Shown piece after piece: positions 21,545 through 32,904 of a stretch of DNA of 64,000 bases. The number at the start of each line of letters is the position of its first letter. The first letter of the stretch is position 1. This stretch comes from Spirometra erinaceieuropaei (taxonomy: Eukaryota; Platyhelminthes; Cestoda; Diphyllobothriidea; Diphyllobothriidae): contig CACRXP010000226.1 of NCBI GenBank assembly GCA_902702965.1, positions 548,787-612,786 of the forward strand, written 5' to 3'. The notes beneath the pieces are model-generated. The model ran no database searches, was not told where the DNA came from, and was given only the letters and a program-made list of their open reading frames with translations. Made by a program: the position numbers and the translations under genes.

Positions 21545-22020
21545 GCAGGATAAGAGCGATAGCGCGCGGCGAGTTACATAGTTAGTCTGCTTTTGGCCAC
21601 GGTAGGTGGGGAGCCTGAACGTGGTTATTCTGCGTGCAAAAGATCGGTTTTCGCAACCCGATGGCTGTCGCTTCTGCTTTGTTAACGGCTGATAGACCAG
21701 TAGCCTAGGGTAGCTCGACGGGACCTTATAATAGACGCGAAAAGCTTCGCTGGTGTCCACGCGATGTCCGGAATCAACACCATGCGCGAGAAAAGCGCTG
21801 TTCGTACTCCTAATTTGACCATTCCCCAGCCATGCTGGGATGTGGTCTCGTATTGTTTTGGATAGCGCCGCAAGTACGAAAGGTAGTGTGCGCTTTGTGC
21901 ACTCGTCGGCACTGTTTAAATGTCCTATGCCTTTGTTCAGTATAATCGAGTTGGAGATGCAGTGGAGCATTGTTCGGTGAAAATGTCGTTGGATAAGGCG
22001 ACGTCCGATTATTTTGTCTT
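21545..22020 (-). pseudogene. C-terminal tail of an unassigned retroelement ORF
   Basis: On the minus strand one frame gives LAHGVDSGHRVDTSEAFRVY and, after a frame change near 21690, another gives KAEATAIGLRKP followed by HVQALHLPWP-like residues. The same ending, roughly AEAVxIRLxxPxLCxQKxxxQxLxLPW, is recognisable at 42.9 kb and twice near 60.6-61.1 kb. This marks it as the conserved end of a repeated protein. The layout (HxxDxxxAFxV, then the LPW end) resembles GIY-YIG-bearing retroelement tails of flatworms. I cannot name the clade. It is clearly decayed. Confidence 0.5.
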
Positions 22021-22029
22021 GTAGAGGCT

Positions 22030-22215
22030 ATAGACGAATGCATTCAACAAAGGCGGTGTGTGAGGATATGGGAGGAAATAGAGGGGGGTAATGACAATCA
22101 ATGCTAAGAACGGGACGAGAGCGGAATTGCGCGGAGAGTTGTATGAATAGTCGTTTTGACCACGATGTGAGCGGAGCCTGAACGTAGCCTTGCTATGGGC
22201 TCGCCGCTCGGACAC
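22030..22215 (-). pseudogene. Second, truncated copy of the same retroelement 3' end
   Basis: The minus strand shows KATFRLRSHRGQN, similar to the ITTFRLPTYRGQK stretch in the copy just downstream. The two sequences appear to be tandem copies of one 3' end, separated by about 20-30 bp of unclear sequence. Confidence 0.4.
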
Positions 22216-22344
22216 CTCCTAGCCGATTTCTTCATGGGAAAGTTTGATAAATTCTGATTAAGCGATCAGATCAACTAGTGTAAATATTACGGTCGCTAAG
22301 TTGAAGACATCTTTGCAAGCATCCCACCAGGAACCGATATACCC

Positions 22345-23640
22345 GCCGCCTTAAATGCGGTAAATCAGGCCATCCCCAACCTCGAGGTGTATAACGCCTG
22401 GGATTCAGTTGCGTGACCTGTTGGCTAGAAATCCAACGCCTTTATCATTGAACTACGGACTCGTTTTCCTGTTGGTTGCGATCGCGGATGCAGTAGGTGG
22501 GCTAAATCATGAAATGACAACCGAAATTCCGAAATGAATTTTTACTTCGAAAAGTTTAACTAAGTAGGGTAGTAAAACTAAACAGCCTACAACACAATTC
22601 CATAATATTTCAATTACTTTAGGATGCCGGCATTCTAATGAACGTCCTTTCGGCTGCATGCAAAAACTACGCTTTGCAAAAATTGACTACTTATGTAGCA
22701 TGAATGCTTCTCACTGATTTTCGATGCCCCTAAAGGTCCAACTATATTTTTTGGTAAACATGCATAAAAGTATTAATTATTTTGCTCATTCAGTAGATAA
22801 TTACGCCTTCCACTAATTTTATGCTCGAAGGTGGGATATAATTCGGTTTCAAAAACGCTTTCCAATTCACGAATAATTTTGAACCCGCTCTACCGTCACA
22901 CTTGGATTCAGGTTTTCCATACTACAAGCTGTATATTTTCCGCGTACGGAAAACCACACATTTCTCTACGGTAATAAAAGGCGTCCACATAGGGTTTTTA
23001 AAATTAAGCAAAGGATTTGACCAATATTGTTAACTTTACAAGCCACATTGGTAAATGTAGATATATGACGATTCATGAACGGTCATTTTACGGTATTTAA
23101 AAGTCCCACAATTAGAAACTTTTTTAAAACCGAATTATGTCTGAATTGTCTACTAAATGGGAAAACGAATGAATATTTTTATGCATATTTTCAATGAAAT
23201 ATAATTGGACCTCTGTGGGCATCGAAAATCAACGATAAAAATTCATGCTATATACGTAGTCATTTTTACACAGTGTAGTTTTTGCATGCAGCCGGAAGGA
23301 AGTTCTTTCGAACGCCGGCATCCCGAGGTGACTGAAATAATACATAATTATGTTGCAGACTGACTAGTTTTACAACCCTACTTAATTAATCTTTTCGGAA
23401 CGAAAACGCATTTCGGAATTTCGGTTGACTTTTCATGAGTTAGCCCACCTACTGTATTTACTATGGTAGAAGGGTGCGCATCGATCGCGTTACGGAAGTC
23501 ACTCATTCCAAAGTGCCTCAGGGCTCCCTCTCGATCTCGCCAGATGCTGCGCGTAATGGAGACTCGTGAGCGAACTCCAAGACACAGCGGGACGAGTGAG
23601 TTCCGTAACGTGCTTGGTGCGCGCCTGTCAAAAGTTGTGT
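22345..23640 (-). mobile_element. SINE copy split by foldback element M6
   Basis: The SINE head and body lie at 22345-22490 (head under 'attgaactacggactcg') and break off in the flank 'gttgcgatcgcggatg'. After M6, 'gcgcatcgatcgcgttacgg' near 23477 continues the sequence that follows this flank in other copies (compare 6830-6890). A further inverted tail piece, 'cgggacgagtgagttccgta', ends near 23610. The SINE was therefore present before M6 arrived. Confidence 0.65.
22491..23454. mobile_element. Foldback element M6, inserted in a SINE
   Basis: 964 bp from CAGTAGGTGGGCTAAATC to TTAGCCCACCTACTG. The right flank is TA. The left flank is TG, one change from the expected TA. Both arms are well preserved, including 'aagtagggtagtaaaact' (left) and 'agttttacaaccctactt' (right). 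Confidence 0.85.
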
Positions 23641-24010
23641 GGTCGACAGGACAAAGATTTCCAATCAAAAATCAGGGAAGACGGAGTGAGATGGACAACC
23701 TTTACTGTTTTGGAAGTGCGTAAACAAAGGCTCTGTAGGCCGTCGCTGCGAGCGCGCTCTCCAGGAAAGTTGTTGTTGTCTGTGCCCGCTTTCGAGGTGC
23801 TGAGACCCAGCGCATGTGTGCCTTTTGCTGTCTCCGCGTCCGCCAGCCAATCAGAGGGGGGACGGCGCTGATTGGCCTGGGGCACTCGCGAGGCTAGTGA
23901 CAAGCCTCGCGTGTCCCAGCAGCATATCGACAAGGAGTGTGAGGCGGACAGAAAGGCAGCGTGACACAGGCGGAGGGCAAGGAGACGCGAACTGCCACAC
24001 GCCCTCTACT
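23640..24010. other. GC-rich, CpG-rich block with paired CCAAT boxes
   Basis: Composition is markedly GC-rich and CpG-rich. 'agccaatcagag' at about 23848 and 'ctgattggcc' at about 23869 form an inverted pair of CCAAT-type motifs about 20 bp apart. 'catatcgacaag' near 23925 is mirrored by 'cttgtcgatacg' near 24025. It could be a promoter region for a plus-strand gene, or the end of an unrecognised repeat. No TATA box or start site could be fixed. Confidence 0.3.
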
Positions 24011-24079
24011 AGTGGTAAATCGTCTTGTCGATACGTCTTATATTTGTTTTTCTTTTCTGATGGGAAATAGATTCACCTG

Positions 24080-25764
24080 CATTTCAAGGACTTATCGCTG
24101 GTGACCTCTGACTCGCGGTACGTGAGGAAACAACTGGCACGACTTCCGATAGAAGCTCAGACTAGTGAACCAGTAAAGCAAGGGTAAGTGTTAAATCCTC
24201 CAGTGACTCAGCGGAAATATTTTTTGCTGACCAAGCGGATCATATGTTTATTTTATTAGTAGCGGTAGTATGTACGAGCCAACAAACGTCTTATAGCTCA
24301 AAATTGAAAAGTCTGTTTATGTGCCCTTTATTTCACGCGCAAATTTCTTTCCAAACTCTCAAGCATATCTATGTTGTGTCGGTCACTTTAGGAGTCTGTT
24401 TTAGGACAGTTTTTCCATGAGGCGATCATCCAACAGGTTCACGAATCTAACTCCTTGGCTTTGGCATTGGGGGTTGCAGTTGTATAGAGTTTGTCCTATT
24501 CAGTTAATAATCCATACAACAGCCTAATTGGGCTTTTGTTGTGAAAGTCATTTTCTACTCCTGAAACTCGATCAGATTATGCTTATATTCACAAATTATC
24601 GGCTCGGTTGACGCGGTGGGCGAACACTTAATACCTTTGTCATTTAAGACGGTATTATGGTGAACATTCAATAGGCACCGACGTTGGTTAAACGCTGTCT
24701 AATATCATAAAATCTGTTTTAGGAAAGAAAGCTCGCTTCAATGAGTTGTCGTTTTGATGACCAAGAAGTCTGGTTTGCGCAATTTCAGAAAACGTACCCG
24801 TTCCAGGCATTTCACAGGATAAACCTGAGGAGTTAGTCGTTTGAAGAGAAAGTTTATTGGCCCGAGACTGGGGCCTGGGGGTCATCGTTTAAACAATCGG
24901 TTTCAAAAGTTAGCAAAGACTTCCGCTAGCGTTGCACGAGTTTGAACAAATATCGCTCATCTAATGCCTGCAGTACGCCTATTTACGAATACAAGGTTGG
25001 GCATTCCGGGTGTGTTGGGTTTGAGACTTCCTGCGCGGCTCCTTTGTAGACTGCCTCATTGACACTGGCAGCTTTAAGATTTACATGAACAACGTTTTTT
25101 CTTCTTTTTGGCCGCTTGCTTAGAAAGCTTCCACTATCCTCACAAAATGACTGCTTTCTACAAAAAATATACAAGAATGGATATGAGCCGACGATGTTTT
25201 ACCGCTCCTCATTCATAAACGATTGGTCTTAACCATACATAGGTTAACCTATTTTATTGGCAATATACTGGTTCTTATCCCCTTTGTTTGCCTGAATTAA
25301 AATCTTAAGGCCATATATACATTGCGTTAGCGCCGTTTCGAAGTACATACAATCTGACGTAATTTCTTTATCGAATTCACTAACGATTGTCAGTGATGTC
25401 GATAGTTATATTTTGTGGCTAATATGTTGCATTTTCAATCCTTTCGTGGTATGTGTTTCGGGCAAACATATCTATTCACGGGAAATAGAAAACGTTTTTG
25501 CCGAAAATTTTGGAAGATAATTTCAAAAGGAGGATTTTTTCTCCCCTTTTCTCTATTTTTGATTTTATACAAATTGGCCTTTCTAATTTGATAACAGTGA
25601 CTATGCCTGCATGTGTTACTTGTCCTGAGCGCAACAACTATAAATTTACTTTACCTGTCCAGACGTTATTGTCACAATTTGGCCTGTAGCGGCGCTTAGA
25701 AATAACACGTTTGGTCGACTAATTGTGCGAATCCATTTATCTTTTCTTTTTTTTCTTTGTTTAG
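24080..25764. other. No gene recognised; leads into RRM exon B1
   Basis: Ordinary AT-rich sequence. No exon, repeat arm or RNA gene could be supported. The last 25 bases form the pyrimidine tract of the following exon. It may be intron or intergenic. Confidence 0.45.
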
Positions 25765-26049
25765 ATATGCTGAAGCGAATTGGGATCTGAATCCAAACGA
25801 AATCTTCGTTAAGCTTCTGCCCGAGGCTACAGCGCCATGTGACGTGCATGAGTACTTCTCCAAATTCGGTCCAATCACAGGAATCCTAGTGCCAAAGAAC
25901 AAGCTGGGACCAGATTCCATCCTCTGTGGATTCGTCACTTTCCTTGAAACGGAGTCTGTGAGAAGGGTGCTTGAGACCCAACCCCACCAACTAGGCGAGA
26001 ATCGAATCGTTGTTTGTATGGCAAGGAAAAATGTTTTGTGCCGGAAAGG
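25765..26049 (+). CDS. RRM exon, type B (B1)
   Basis: A 285-nt exon coding one RNA-recognition motif, a fold that binds single-stranded RNA. The acceptor is a long T-rich tract ending 'ctttgtttag' and the donor is AGG|GTGAGA. It starts after the second base of a codon and ends after the second base, so it is frame-neutral. The protein begins YAEANWDLNP. RNP2 is IFVKLL, the middle has DVHEYFSKFGPIT, RNP1 is reduced to LCGFVTF, and the last strand is RIVVCMAR. It is paralogous to the exon at 38106, sharing the WDxNP lead, EYFSKFG/EYFSKYG and RVLEtQPH/RVLEsQPH. The methionine upstream at 25757 lies in intron sequence. RNP1 lacks the usual basic residue at its start. Confidence 0.82.
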
Positions 26050-27055
26050 GTGAGATTCTGGTTTTCAGACAAGTGCATCTCTCTCAGGCACAGAATTGTG
26101 TAACGATCGGGCAGTAGGCTTCCATACATGTCTCTCAATACAAACAGTAAAAAATGCGTCTTAGCAGAGGCGTTTTTTAGTAAGCAGGATTGGCTAATAG
26201 GCCAATCCTCTGTATTGACTATGCATGTTTTTTTTAACCCTGGTTCGAATTACGATGTAAAAGATGTTTACGTAACTTGCCTGTAAGGCTGAAATGACAA
26301 CATAAAAGAAATCGTCTGAAAAGTACAATGCACTGATTTTGGTAGCCGAATTAAAGAATTCCTATCGACCCGCGTGCATGAACACCAGACAGTCTAATGG
26401 AACGCGACAATTTACCGCGAGATGCTATGCAAAACTGAACGCATTTCACTGAAGAAAAGCCACATTTTCGCGCCTGCCCAACGAAGAATGACCTCGAGCT
26501 TCTGAAACCAATGTCATCAGACGAGACATTTATTAACAGATATATCGGGTTAGATGTCACTGACATTATTTTCTCGGGGTCGATTAAAGACTGGCACAGC
26601 CAAAACCGAACAGGGAACTGAAAAAAGGGGAATGCCTATTGGCATAAAGGACCACCAACGACAAAGTCTTTCGTTAGTTTCTGTTTAGTGCAAACTGCTT
26701 TGTGTATATTTTTCACTTGTTTGACGATGCGTTGGGGTACTATTTCGTAAACTTGCTTGATGAAAGTTATTTCGTTTCTGAGGAACTTTGGCCAATTTTA
26801 AGTAGGATCCTCAAGATGTCAAGTTCTGAAATGTTATATTTAGGAAAAATAAGACCTTTAACGAGCAACCTGTCGAGACTGACCCTTAAGCTTGTCGTCA
26901 GACTTTGGGAGCATTCAAAGATAATTAGACAATCTATAGACGTTTTGGCAGATTTCGAATAATTCCAAATCAAACATATATTAGTCACGTAAGCCTGGTT
27001 GTAATCTGGTGAATTGTGGGTGAATTACTTAGGAAATCCTGCCTGGACAGTCAAC
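26050..27055. other. Intron sequence, no gene; small hairpins and a repeat piece
   Basis: Contains a short hairpin 'aggattggc...gccaatcct' near 26190. At about 26926-27055 is a stretch related to 1978-2110 ('gacgttttggcagatttcga', 'gaattacttaggaaatcc'). No exon is supported. Confidence 0.5.
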
Positions 27056-27059
27056 TTAC

Positions 27060-29103
27060 TTCACTCTCATTTTCAGTTTATTAAGGGAAATATATGCGAG
27101 CGTCTTTGAACTCCCTATTGGTTACAAGTCGTGGGAGAAAAACTTTAATAAGTGGGAAGGTGAAAAAGGAGATTTTGTACACAATCGCGAACAGCTGACA
27201 GCTAGTCAAAATAGTAATCATTAACGGCTACACTATTTGTGCCATTTTATATGAGTGGACGTGAGGCTCGTTATTGGGAAGCTTGATACGCGTCAATTCT
27301 ACACTTAAAGGAGGAGATTGCAACATCGGTAGGCAGGGAATTCCACGCTGCAAACACTCTGTTACTGAAAAAGAATTTTCGTTCTTTGATCCTTGCTTTC
27401 CCTGCGCGTAGTTTTAGGGGATGACCGCGCAAATTGGGCGTGTTAGCTTGGGTGAAATAATCAGTGGGAACTAAACAACAGTCTAGGCCGTTGACAATGC
27501 AAAATGTTAGTATAAGGTCACCACGCAATTGCCTGTTGGAAAGGGGAAACAGGTTTAGGATTGACAGTCTGGTTTCATAGGGCAGTGCTCCCAGACCTTG
27601 TGTCACTTTGGTCGCCCGTCTCTGGACCTTCTCCAAGACAGTATAATCCTTGGCAGTCCAGGGTCTCCACGTATGGCGTATTCTAGATGAGGTCGCACGA
27701 AGGTGCCAAATATTTTGGAAAAGCAGTCAGGGTCAAATCCCATAAATGCTCGCCTAATGAGTCGCAATGTGGCCGTAGCCGATTTAGCCGCCTTCGCGCA
27801 GTGCAGTGTTGGTTTGAGTGAAGATGTAATCCATACACCCAGGTCCTTCTGACTGTCAACCTGTTGCAATGGTGTGCCGTGTAGAAAGTAGGTCCTGTAG
27901 CTGGGGTCTCTGAAGCTGCCGAGTTGAAGAAAGTTGCATTTGCTTATATTGAAGGGCATAAGCCAGCGCTTCGACCAGTCTTCGAGCCTGTTCAAGTTTG
28001 CTTGCAGGTGGTCTGCGTCTGCCGCATTGTGAGTAACTTTCCACAATTTTATGCCGTCGGTAAACGGGATGGCATCACAGTCTAGGTCCTTGACGCAGTC
28101 ATTTATGAAAACGAGGAATAACATGGGACCTAAGACTGAGCCCTGTGGGACGCCACTCACAAAGCTTACATCGGAGGACTGTTGACGCCCGACCTGCACT
28201 CTTTGGGACCGTCCAGCCAAAAAGCCCTGAATCCATACAAGAAGGCGTCCACGTTACGCAGTTTGCACAAGAGACGTTGGTGAGGAACGCTGTCGAAGGC
28301 CTTTTTGAAGTCGATGTAGATGGCGTGCACCACATAACCTTCATCGCGTTCTTTGGTCCAGTGTTCGAGCGTAAAGAGCAGATTCATGAGGCGGGACCTA
28401 CCACTTCGAAAGCTGTGCTGGGCATCAGAAACGAGGTAGTGCTGCTCGAGGAACTGCATCAAGGCCTTCTTAATGATCTTCTCCATGATTTTGCAACAGA
28501 TGGAGGTAAGACTCATTGGTCTGTATTTATTCGCACACGCACGACTTCCACCCTTAAAAAGCGGAGTGACGGTAGCGGACTTCCAATCAGAGGGCAGGCA
28601 TCCAGTAACAACTGACGTTTGGAAGATCAAGACTAACGGCTTGGACATTTTGGGAGCTAGCTCCTTCAGCAGCTTGGCCAGAATTGCATCAGGGCCTGGG
28701 TAGGTCAATTCTTTTAGATTAAGTAACTCATTTCGAGCAATTGTTTCGGTGAAGAAGATGACTTCGAGGGTAAACGTTTCTTCGTCTTCACAAATGAGTA
28801 CGAGAAAATCAGGTTCACTTGTCACGACGAACCGGAAGAAATCAGAGAGATATCTAGTCTTATCCTTGTCCTCGGAGATTTCCGTTCACTCGGCCGTTCG
28901 CATTAGTGGGATGGAATCTTTGTTCCCTAAGCTCTGTCTTAGGCAGCTGTAAAGGACTTTGGGATTAACCATGGCACGGTTCAAAAGATCCTTTTCAAGG
29001 GCTTTCCGATCTCTGGCGATGGGAATTTTGACCCGATATCTCTGTAACTTGTAACTTCTTAGGGATTCAGGTGCCCGGTCAGTCAGGGATCTTCTCCATA
29101 GCT
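27060..29103 (-). mobile_element. CR1/jockey-type LINE, 5'-truncated (L2)
   Basis: A minus-strand LINE closely related to L3 at 33.3-36.1 kb. The 3' end has 'tttattaagggaaatat' near 27078, shared with L3. It covers the C-terminal region, RT and part of the linker. It stops near 29103, where a short SINE-like piece and foldback copy M7 follow. The tract 27710-28735 is almost identical to 33990-35030, while the flanks differ more. It sits in the presumed intron between RRM exons B1 and A1, in antisense. Confidence 0.88.
27271..28825 (-). pseudogene. LINE reverse transcriptase ORF (broken, L2)
   Basis: RT blocks on the minus strand: VTPLFKGGSRACANKYRPMS, SFRSGRSRLMNLL, IYIDFKKAFDSVPH (motif A), SGVPQGSVLGP (motif B), then PFTDGIKLW where motif C should read FADD. 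One catalytic aspartate is replaced by glycine, which should abolish polymerisation. A frameshift just after VDAFLYGF (near 28220) is shared with L3. L2 has an additional frameshift near 27675, caused by a short deletion, and a 12-bp loss near 27315. Plus-strand frames at 28145-28703 are shadows. Confidence 0.88.
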
Positions 29104-29124
29104 TCCAACCCCGAAGTGTGGAAC

Positions 29125-29896
29125 ACTTCTATAATAATTCCGTTATCTCAAAATGCCGGATTTCGAATGAATGTCTTTCCAGCTGCGTGCAAAAGTCTTT
29201 AACAAAAGGCTACTTATTTAGCATGCAATTTTCTCATTGATTTTCGATGGCTTTAAAAATTAAACAATATTTTATTAAAGGGTGCATAAAAATATTCATT
29301 CTCTTACTTATTCTGTAGATTATTACGTATTCCAAGTTTATGTTTGAAGGAAGGGTATAATTCGGTTTTAAAAAAGTTTCTAATTTTGAGGTTTATTTAA
29401 TAACGTGAAATGGCCGTTCATAAAACGTCATGCCTTTGCATTCACCAATGTTACTTATTAAGTTAGCAGAAAAGCTCAAATCCATGGCTGAAATTTTCGA
29501 ACCCCATTTGGTCTCCACTTAATAACGCAGAGAAATGTAGGGTTTTCCGTACGCGAAAAATATATGGTTTGTAGTTTGGCAACCCTGAATGCAAGTGCAG
29601 CGGCAGATCGGGTTCAAAATTTTTCGCGATTTGTTGACGTTTTTGAAAACCAAATTGTACCCTTCCTTCGAGTATAAAATAAGAAGAAAACGCCGTTTTC
29701 CACTGAATGAGCAAAAGAGTGAACATTTTAATGCATGTTTCAATGAAATATGATTGAACATTTGAGAGCATCGAAAATCAATGAGAAGAATGCATGCTAC
29801 ATAAGTAGCCATTTTTTAAAGAGTGCAGTTTTTCATGCAGCCGGAAAGACATTCATTCGAAAGCCGGCATTCTGAAATAACTGAATTAGTATAGAC
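29125..29896. mobile_element. Foldback element M7, both ends missing
   Basis: Starts inside the left arm ('ctataataattccgttat') and ends at the mirror position in the right arm ('aactgaattagtatag'), so about 130 bp is lacking symmetrically from each end. In place of its ends it has mirror-image SINE and LINE pieces. The interior is well conserved ('cgtgaaatggccgttcat', 'catgcagccggaaagac'). Confidence 0.8.
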
Positions 29897-29917
29897 GTGT
29901 TCCACACTTCTGGGTTG

Positions 29918-30137
29918 GAGGCTATGGAGAAGATCCCTGTCTGATCGGACGCCTGAATCCCTAAGAAGTTACTAGTTACAGAGAAATCGGGTGAAAAATC
30001 TCATCGCCAGAGATCAGAAAGCCCTTGAAAAGGATCTTTTGAACCGTGCCATGGTTAATCCCAAAGCCCTTTACAGCTACCTAAGACAGAGCACAAGGAA
30101 CAACGATCCTATCCCACTGCTGCGAACGGCCGAGTGT
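29918..30137 (+). pseudogene. LINE linker fragment, plus strand
   Basis: Encodes pieces of the endonuclease-RT linker of the L2/L3 family: ESLRSYxLQRN-like residues, ARDQKALEKDLLNRAMVNPK, LYSYLRQSTRNN. It ends at the codons for LLRTAE, where foldback sequence resumes abruptly. It is the mirror partner of the 5' end of L2. Confidence 0.75.
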
Positions 30138-30854
30138 AGTTTTGCATGCAGCCGGAAAGAAATTCATTAGAAAGCAGATATTCTGAGATAACAGAATTTT
30201 ACACGCCAAAGTAGTATGTAGTTTGGCTTTATAAAACTTTTCCAATTTCCGAATAATTTTGATCCTGACCTGCCGTTACACCTGCATTCACGGTTCCCAA
30301 ACTACAAGACGTATAATTTCCGTGTACGGAAATTATACATTCCTCTGCGCTAGAGACCATATGCGGTTCATAAAATGAAGCAGTGGATCTGAGTCACATT
30401 GTTAACTTTATAAGCCACGCCGGTAAATGCAGAGATATGATGTTTTATGAAGGGCCATTTCACGGTATTAAATAGCTCAAAATTGGAAACTTTTTTAAAA
30501 CCTAATTATACCCTTCCTTCGAGTGTAAGATTGAAAGAAGATGTAATATTCTATTGAAGGAAAAAAGGAGTGAATATTTTGCGCATATTTTTCATGAAAT
30601 ATAATTGAATCTTTAAGGACATTGAAAATCAATTAAAAAAATGCATGCTAATTAAGTAGTCATTTTTTACGGAGTACGGTCTTTAGATTCAGCCAGCAAG
30701 ACGTTTCTTTGAAAGATGGCGTCCGTCGGTAACTGAATTATTTTAGAATAATGGTTTACGGTGGTTGGTTTTACAGCCCTACTTAATTAATCTTTTGGGA
30801 ATGAGAACGCATTTCGGAATTTCTGTTGAGATTTCATGAGTTAGCCCACCTACT
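30138..30854. mobile_element. Foldback element M8, rearranged
   Basis: Begins with about 60 bp of right-arm sequence ('tgtagttttgcatgcagccg'), jumps to the family centre ('ttataaaacttttccaattt'), and then runs normally to the right end TTAGCCCACCTACTG, followed by TA. The left arm is therefore missing. It is adjacent to the compound palindrome. Confidence 0.75.
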
Positions 30855-31144
30855 GTACTTCACTTTGTTGCGGTCAAATTTCCAGTCGATGTCTCGTTGC
30901 CTGGTCAATAAGGCCCATCCCGGGTCTGCATAAGGTCTCATCTGGCTCCAAGTAGCCAAAAGTCCGGTGAGTAGTGCGTACAATGTTATGCCTCTTCTAA
31001 TGCAATTATTATTTTTTATTTTTTCGGGTAATTTATACGGAAGACTGGGGTAAGAGATGAGCGACAGAAACCACGAGTGAGATTCATGTTGGACCTCGCT
31101 GGAACAAACTTTGACCATCTCAATATTGTTATTTTACCTCACAG

Positions 31145-31516
31145 ATCCTCGGTCTGCCACGTCTCGGATTCCGACGAAGAGGACGATGATTGTTCTCTCA
31201 GTGAGGAAGACAAGTCAGTCGTAGACGACTCCCCCGACCAGTTGACCATACGTGTGGGCGGTTTACAATCAGCGGTCACTGAATCCGAACTCACAGCCTA
31301 TTTCTCCCAATTTGGCAGCATCAAGGAGGTTAGGATAGTACGCGATTTACTTACCGGCGAATCACTTGGCTTCGGTTTTGTCACCTTTGCTGACGATAAG
31401 GCCCTCAAACGAGGTGTCCTTAAAATCTGCCACTTCCTTGGACGTAGTCACCTCCGCGTTATGTCATCTGTGGACAGTGCTCAAGCTCGCCGTTCCAGTG
31501 TATCAGGGGCGAGCAA
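31145..31516 (+). CDS. RRM exon, type A (A1), with acidic leader
   Basis: A 372-nt exon (frame-neutral, phase 2 both ends). The acceptor is 'attttacctcacag' and the donor is GCAA|GTAGGT. It opens with an acidic serine-rich stretch, SDSDEEDDDCSLSEEDKS, then the RRM: RNP2 IRVGGL, TESELTAYFSQFGSIKEVRI, RNP1 SLGFGFVTF, then an HFLGRSHLRV end. A near-canonical RNP1 suggests RNA binding, as in hnRNP/Musashi/DAZAP-like proteins; closer assignment is not possible by eye. The upstream methionine at 31077 lies in intron sequence. If the donor is not used, the frame ends at a TAG two codons later (SASK-stop), so this could instead be a terminal exon. Confidence 0.82.
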
Positions 31517-31915
31517 GTAGGTTTTTCAGTCTGGAACGTATGCTCGTGTTTTTTTCGTTAACATTTGCTGCTCATGCGGAGGTTATTCTCGTGTATTTAG
31601 GCTGATCTCATCTAATATATGCACCAAAATTTACCAAAAAGCGCATTATACAGCCGATTAGGAATTATTTGACCGCCAAGCAGGTGAAAGTCTACAATGA
31701 AGTGATAAGCAAATGCAGTATGTGACCTATAATATAAAAATTGCCAAATCTACGAAAGGTCGCTAATCAGTTGCGAACCGGTATAGACGAATGGACTAAA
31801 ACTTTGAAATAATAACAAAAAACCTTAAATTAATCGAAAGCTTATTAATGTGTTTTAAAAGACCAACATTTTGAAATGCAAGAAATTCCGCAAACGTCAG
31901 AAACTACTGCGGTTA

Positions 31916-32904
31916 CAGTAGATTTGCTAACTCATGAAGTGCAACAACAATTTCGAAATTTGTTCTCGTTTCGAAAAGATAAATTAAGTAGTGTTGTTGA
32001 ACTAATCGTGCTGCAGCATAAATCTATAATGATTCAGTTACCTCAGAGTGTCGGCTTTCGAAAGAAATTATTTTCGGCTGCATGCAAGATCTATACTCTG
32101 CAAAAAATGACTACGTACTTTGTATGCAATTTTCTCATTGATTTTCGATGCCCTTGAAAATTCAATTATGTGTCATGGAAAACATGCATATAAATATTTA
32201 TTCTTTTACTTTTTCCGTAGAAAACCACGTCTTCTACCAATTTCATACTCAAAAAAGTGTATAAGTCGGTTTTAAAAAACTTTTCTAATTCCCGAATAAT
32301 TTTGAACCCGGCCTGCTGTTACACTTGCATTCAAGGATTCAAAACTACAAACTCTATAGTTTCCGTGTATGGAAAACCATGCAATTCTCTACGGTGTTAA
32401 GAGGAGACAATATGCAATTCATAAAATTAAGCAGTGGATTTGAGCAATATTGTTAACTTTACAAGCCACATTTGTAAATGCAGATACATGAAGTTTCATG
32501 AACGGCCATTTAGTGGTATTAAAAAATTTCACAATTAGAAACTTTTCAAACCGAATTATACTCTTCTTTTGAGACTGAAATTGATAGAAGACGTGATTTT
32601 CTACCGAATAAGTAACAGAATGAATATTTTTATGCATGTTTTCCATGAAATGTAATTCAATTTTCAAGGGCATGGAAAAAAATGAGAAAATTGCATACTA
32701 AGTAAGTAGTCATTTTTTGCAGAGTATAGATTTTGCATGCAGCCGAGAATAAGTTCTTTTGAAATCTGACACCCTGAGTTAACTGGATCATTATAAATTT
32801 ATGCTGCATCATGATTAGTTTTACAACACTACTTTATTTATCTTTTCAAAACGAGAACGTATTTCGAAATTTTTATTGCATTTCATGAGTTAGCACATCT
32901 ACTG
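31916..32904. mobile_element. Foldback element M9
   Basis: 989 bp from CAGTAGATTTGCTAACTC to GTTAGCACATCTACTG. The left flank is TA and the right flank TG. Both arms are complete and well matched, for example 'ggctgcatgcaagatct' near 32075 against 'gattttgcatgcagcc' near 32730. It lies in the presumed intron between RRM exons A1 and B2. Confidence 0.85.

Larger units (their letters stand above)
28885..30137. repeat. Compound palindrome: LINE arm, SINE bit, M7, SINE bit, LINE arm
   Basis: The LINE linker sequence at 28885-29103 (minus) is mirrored by 29918-30137 (plus). Short SINE-like pieces sit symmetrically inside them: 'ccccgaagtgtggaacac' near 29110 and 'gtgttccacacttctggg' near 29897. 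The palindromic M7 is at the centre. The two LINE arms resemble each other (both code EKDLLNRAMVNPK) more than either resembles L3. The whole is about 1.25 kb. Confidence 0.75.

Noticed and set aside
21539..21970. 143-residue minus frame taken whole as a protein
   Set aside because: Only the first part fits the retroelement pattern; after about 21690 the pattern continues in another frame, so the rest of this frame is meaningless.
28145..28703. Plus-strand open frames of 156 and 76 residues, repeated at 34422-34980
   Set aside because: They are the reverse strand of the LINE RT in L2 and L3; the duplication comes from the two LINE copies, not from a conserved gene.
31077..31144. Methionine start for the RRM protein at 31077
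   Set aside because: The stretch before 31145 is intron-like and ends in a good acceptor at the same phase as the other RRM exons.
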